Shown here: positions 33,917 to 36,691 of the stretch, in pieces
Numbering within the stretch: position 1 is the stretch's first letter
Layout: the number at the start of each line of letters is the position of its first letter
Source: Komagataeibacter xylinus NBRC 15237
Lineage (GTDB): Bacteria; Pseudomonadota; Alphaproteobacteria; Acetobacterales; Acetobacteraceae
Direction: 5' to 3'
NCBI RefSeq assembly: GCF_001571345.1
Contig: NZ_BCTP01000030.1
Coordinates: 1 to 36,691, forward strand
Length of the DNA: 36,691 bases
Notes under the pieces: generated by a model
The model's input: only the letters and a program-made list of their open reading frames with translations
Database searches by the model: none
Told to the model about the DNA's origin: nothing
Made by a program: the position numbers and the translations under genes

Positions 33917-34978
33917 ATGACACAAACACGCAAACCCCTGCTTGCCACCCTGATGGGAGAGGCGACCTGGCCCCCTCCGGTATGGCTGATGCGGCAGGCG
34001 GGCCGGTTCCTGCCGGAATTCCGGGCATTGCGTGAAAAGGCGGATTTCATAACGCGCTGCATGACCCCCGACATGGCGGTCGAGATCACGCTGCAGCCCA
34101 TCCGCCGTTTCGGCATGGATGGGGCTATCCTGTTTTCCGATATCCTCATCCTGCCCTGGGCCATGGGGCAGTCGCTGGAATTCGTGCAGGGCCGTGGACC
34201 TGTCCTGGGGGCCGTGCGCTCGCAGGCCGATCTCGACCGGCTTGACCCGGGCAGGGTGGCGCAGGCGGTTGAACCGGTCATGCAGACGCTGCGCAGGCTG
34301 CGGGCCATTGTTGATGGGCCGGAAGCGATCGGTCCGGCACGACCGGGGCAGGTGACGCTGATCGGCTTCGCGGGCGCGCCGTTTACGGTGGCGTGCTACA
34401 TGGTGGAAGGCCATGGCTCGCGTGAGTTCGAGGAAACCCGCAAGCTCGCCTATACCGATCCCGCGTTCTTTGACCGGCTGATCGACCTGCTCACCACGTC
34501 GACGGCGGATATGCTTTGTGCCCAGATCGAGGCCGGGGCCGAAGCGGTCATGCTGTTCGATAGCTGGTCGGGCCTGCTGCCACCCTCGCAGTTCCGCAAG
34601 CATGTGATTGAACCGGCAAAGCGCATCACCGCCATCATCAATGCCCGCCACCCTGGCGTGCCGGTCATTGGCTTCCCCCGGCTGGCGGGGCTGATGGCGG
34701 TTGAATACGGGCGTGAAACCGGCGTGAACGCAATGGCGCTCGATACCGGGGCGGACATGAAGGCCGTGGCCGACAGGGTGCCCGGCACGCTGGTGCTGCA
34801 GGGCAATCTCGACCCGATCCGGGTTCTGGCTGGCGGCGAGGGCATGCGCACCGAGGCGCGGGCCATCCGCGATGCCATGAAGGGCCGCCCGCATGTGTTC
34901 AACCTTGGCCACGGCGTCATTCCCACAACGCCGCCCGAGCATGTGGGCGACCTGATCAAGACCATCAGGGAGGTCTGA
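33917..34978 (+). CDS. hemE: Uroporphyrinogen decarboxylase
   Basis: Cytosolic heme-pathway enzyme that removes four carboxyl groups from uroporphyrinogen III to give coproporphyrinogen III. The N-terminal signature PVWLMRQAGRFLPEFRALR gives active-site Arg26 and Arg30. Asp75 in ILFSDILILP matches the key catalytic Asp of the human enzyme. The second signature is IGFAGAPFTVACYMVEG, and FNLGHGVIPTTPPEHV ends the protein. The length, 353 aa, is normal. The gene borders the candidate oriC as in other alphaproteobacteria. A HAD phosphatase starts 3 bases after its stop, and hemJ follows. Confidence 0.97.
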   Translation: MTQTRKPLLATLMGEATWPPPVWLMRQAGRFLPEFRALREKADFITRCMTPDMAVEITLQPIRRFGMDGAILFSDILILPWAMGQSLEFVQGRGPVLGAVRSQADLDRLDPGRVAQAVEPVMQTLRRLRAIVDGPEAIGPARPGQVTLIGFAGAPFTVACYMVEGHGSREFEETRKLAYTDPAFFDRLIDLLTTSTADMLCAQIEAGAEAVMLFDSWSGLLPPSQFRKHVIEPAKRITAIINARHPGVPVIGFPRLAGLMAVEYGRETGVNAMALDTGADMKAVADRVPGTLVLQGNLDPIRVLAGGEGMRTEARAIRDAMKGRPHVFNLGHGVIPTTPPEHVGDLIKTIREV

Positions 34979-34981
34979 GCC

Positions 34982-35695
34982 ATGCTGCCCTCCGCCCTGC
35001 GCCCTGATGGCGCGCTCAGGCTGGTCATTTTCGATTGTGATGGCGTGCTGATCGATAGCGAAGGTCCGTCATGCCGCATGATCGCGCGCACCCTGCGCGA
35101 TTATGGCACCGAGATCAGCGATGAAGAGGCCGTGCACCGCTTTGCAGGCCACGCCCTGACCGCGCTCAAGCACGAGATCGAGGATGCGGAGGGCATAAGC
35201 CTGCCTGCTGACTGGCCCGCCCGGATGCAGCGCAACCTCGTTACCCTCATGCGCAATGAGGCGGAAACCATCGAGGGCGCGCCTGCCATGCTGCGTGGCG
35301 TAGCTTCGCTGGGGCTGCCCTACCGCATTGGCTCCAACTCATCGGTAGAGGAAATGGAAGCCAAATTCGGCCGCACCGGGCTCGATGCGCTGATTGCGCC
35401 CGCCAACATCCATTCCGCGCGCGACATGGGCCAGCCCAAGCCGGACCCGGCGGTCTACCTGGCGGCAGCAAAGGCGCAGGGCGTGCCGCCGGAATGCTGC
35501 ATCGTGCTGGAAGATACCGATACCGGCGCCCGCGCGGCGAAGGAAGCGGGCATGGGCTGCGTGCTGCTGCGCGCGCCAGACCTGCCTGCGCCCACATGGC
35601 CGGGGCTGCTGCGCATCGCTCACCTTGATGAATTCGTGCCGCTGCTCACCCGCATCCTGACCAGCCAGAAACAGGCAGGCCGCGTGCATGGGTAG
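34982..35695 (+). CDS. HAD superfamily phosphatase (subfamily IA)
   Basis: Cytosolic haloacid dehalogenase-type phosphatase. Motif I is VIFDCDGVLIDSE with nucleophile Asp18 and acid/base Asp20. The helical cap follows. Motif II is around YRIGSNSS, motif III is the Lys in GQPKPDPAVYLAAA, and motif IV is VLEDTDTGARAAKEAGMGC. The length, 237 aa, fits phosphoglycolate phosphatase or beta-phosphoglucomutase relatives. It is 3 bases after hemE and overlaps hemJ by 8 bases, so it sits inside a heme operon. Whether it has a heme role or is a passenger is unclear. Confidence 0.9.
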   Translation: MLPSALRPDGALRLVIFDCDGVLIDSEGPSCRMIARTLRDYGTEISDEEAVHRFAGHALTALKHEIEDAEGISLPADWPARMQRNLVTLMRNEAETIEGAPAMLRGVASLGLPYRIGSNSSVEEMEAKFGRTGLDALIAPANIHSARDMGQPKPDPAVYLAAAKAQGVPPECCIVLEDTDTGARAAKEAGMGCVLLRAPDLPAPTWPGLLRIAHLDEFVPLLTRILTSQKQAGRVHG

Positions 35696-36137
35696 CGCCC
35701 TCATTCCCTTCATGCTGTGGTTCAAGGCGTTCCACATCATGTCGTTCATTGCGTGGATGGCGGGGCTGTTCTACCTGCCGCGCCTGTTTGTCTATCACTG
35801 CCAGGTCGTGGCCGGTTCACCGGAATCAGCCCGTTTCAAGGTGATGGAATACAAGCTGCTGCGCTTCATCATGGCGCCTGCCATGATCAGCACTTTCGTG
35901 TTTGGCGGGCTGCTTGCCGCCATACCGGGGCTGATCGACTGGCATTCCGGGTGGTGGCTGGTCAAGCTTGCCTGCGTGCTCGCCATGGCGGGCTTTCAGG
36001 GGGCGTGCGGGCGGTGGCGGCGTGACTTCGCCCATGACCGCAATACGCGGCCCGAACGCTTCTATCGCATGGCCAATGAAGTGCCGACCGTGCTGATGAT
36101 GGTCATTGTCATCATGGTGGTGGTCCGCCCGTTCTGA
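35688..36137 (+). CDS. hemJ: Protoporphyrinogen IX oxidase HemJ
   Basis: Integral membrane enzyme that oxidises protoporphyrinogen IX to protoporphyrin IX, the form used by most alphaproteobacteria. It has four hydrophobic helices. The first, WFKAFHIMSFIAWMAGLFYLPRLFVYH, carries His16. The GWWLVKLACVLAM helix carries Lys93. Both residues are highly conserved in HemJ and implicated in function. FRMANEVPTVLMMVIVIMVVVRPF-like sequence (YRMANEVPTVLMM) ends the protein. The length, 149 aa, is typical. It overlaps the HAD gene stop by 8 bases, completing a hemE-HAD-hemJ operon. Confidence 0.94.
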   Translation: MGSALIPFMLWFKAFHIMSFIAWMAGLFYLPRLFVYHCQVVAGSPESARFKVMEYKLLRFIMAPAMISTFVFGGLLAAIPGLIDWHSGWWLVKLACVLAMAGFQGACGRWRRDFAHDRNTRPERFYRMANEVPTVLMMVIVIMVVVRPF

Positions 36138-36167
36138 ACCGAGCAGGCGGACCCTGTCAGCCGTGGA

Positions 36168-36605
36168 TCAGAGCAGGGACTTGCCCTGCTTGAGCACCGC
36201 GTTGCAGACCTTGGTGGTGACCTTCTGCTTGAGGTTGCCCTTCAGCGAGGCCAGCGAGAAGGTGTTGCCGTTGCCGGTATCCAGAATGCCGTTCTGGCCG
36301 TTGGAATACTGGCTGCTCGAGGTGTCGAGCCCGGCCTTCTGCTTGAGCGAGGACAGCAGGGTGGAGGGGCTGTTGCCCTGCAGGTAGTTGTTCTGCACGC
36401 AATAGCCCAGCAGGCCCGTGACATTGGAAGGGGCCAGCGAGGACACGGAAGGCACGCTCATGCCACTGCCCGAAAGCAGGCTCGATGCGTCGCCGCCCAG
36501 GCCACCAAGGCCGCCAAAGCCTTCTGCATGCGCAGGCGCGGTGTAAAGAGCGGCTGCTACGGGCAGGGCGGCAAGAAGTGCCAGGAAACGGTTTGATTTT
36601 TTCAT
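36168..36605 (-). CDS. DUF2501 family secreted protein
   Basis: Small periplasmic protein of the DUF2501 (YjjA-like) family, function unknown. The signal peptide MKKSNRFLALLAALPVAAAL.. has a likely cleavage site after AHA (about residue 27). A Gly/Ser-rich segment follows, then the conserved NVTGLLGYCVQNNYLQG and a C-terminal KVTTKVCNAVLKQGKSLL. Two cysteines (in GYC and KVC) could form a disulfide in the periplasm. The length, 145 aa, is usual. It is convergent with hemJ, 30 bases between stops, with no obvious terminator. Confidence 0.87.
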   Translation of the reverse strand: MKKSNRFLALLAALPVAAALYTAPAHAEGFGGLGGLGGDASSLLSGSGMSVPSVSSLAPSNVTGLLGYCVQNNYLQGNSPSTLLSSLKQKAGLDTSSSQYSNGQNGILDTGNGNTFSLASLKGNLKQKVTTKVCNAVLKQGKSLL

Positions 36606-36691
36606 GTGAAGAACAACTCCTAAAAATGCAGTACGGGGAAAATCAGGCCCGTAAGGCTGTTATATCCCCGTGGGAAAGGCCGGGAATAGAC

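Overview
The window looks like chromosomal DNA of an acetic acid bacterium (Acetobacteraceae), most likely Komagataeibacter or a close relative. This is inferred from GC-rich coding sequence, a complete pqqABCDE operon, alphaproteobacterial gene types (ChvG/ChvI, an FNR of the FnrN/GoxR type, an ETF/ETF-QO cluster, HemJ) and a short intergenic repeat family. I could not confirm the genus by search.

Layout. 1-2040: an AT-rich, probably acquired membrane acyltransferase with a C-terminal SGNH domain. 2121-6517: S9 peptidase, DedA protein, short-chain dehydrogenase and trmB. 6679-13115, all on the minus strand: metK, dapB, dnaJ, dnaK and grpE, with a candidate heat-shock promoter before dnaK and an intrinsic terminator after it. 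13360-15851: the chvI-chvG two-component pair, converging with pqqE. 15832-19010, minus strand: pqqA-B-C-D-E, with a terminator-like hairpin between pqqA and the translationally coupled pqqBCDE. 19292-25020: an AI-2E-type permease, then an oxygen-response island made of an fnr gene, an orphan GNAT-like gene, ompW, hemN and a 2OG-Fe(II) oxygenase-like gene. Two perfect TTGAT-N4-ATCAA sites lie in this island, one before fnr and one before ompW. 25145-28571: ETF-ubiquinone oxidoreductase, etfB and etfA. 28646-32378: a small conserved protein, an orphan membrane protein, a candidate structured small RNA, a MATE exporter and a divergent RmlC-like epimerase. 32692-36605: tRNA-Ala(GGC), maf, a candidate chromosomal replication origin, hemE, a HAD phosphatase, hemJ and a DUF2501 protein.

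The most notable non-genic features are four. First, the maf-hemE intergenic region has the alphaproteobacterial oriC position next to hemE. It carries a Caulobacter-type DnaA box, an AT-rich tract, GANTC sites, two perfect dyads and a very dense cluster of GTAC motifs. Second, a family of about 80-bp two-hairpin repeats has three full copies and one short relative, each lying 3' of a minus-strand gene. Third, there is a probable unannotated ncRNA with its own promoter and terminator near 29861-29990. Fourth, the two FNR boxes point to a local oxygen-responsive regulon in what is expected to be an obligate aerobe.

Heme supply recurs in the window (hemN, hemE, hemJ). Together with PQQ synthesis, ETF and FNR this fits an organism built around periplasmic oxidation and a heme-rich respiratory chain.
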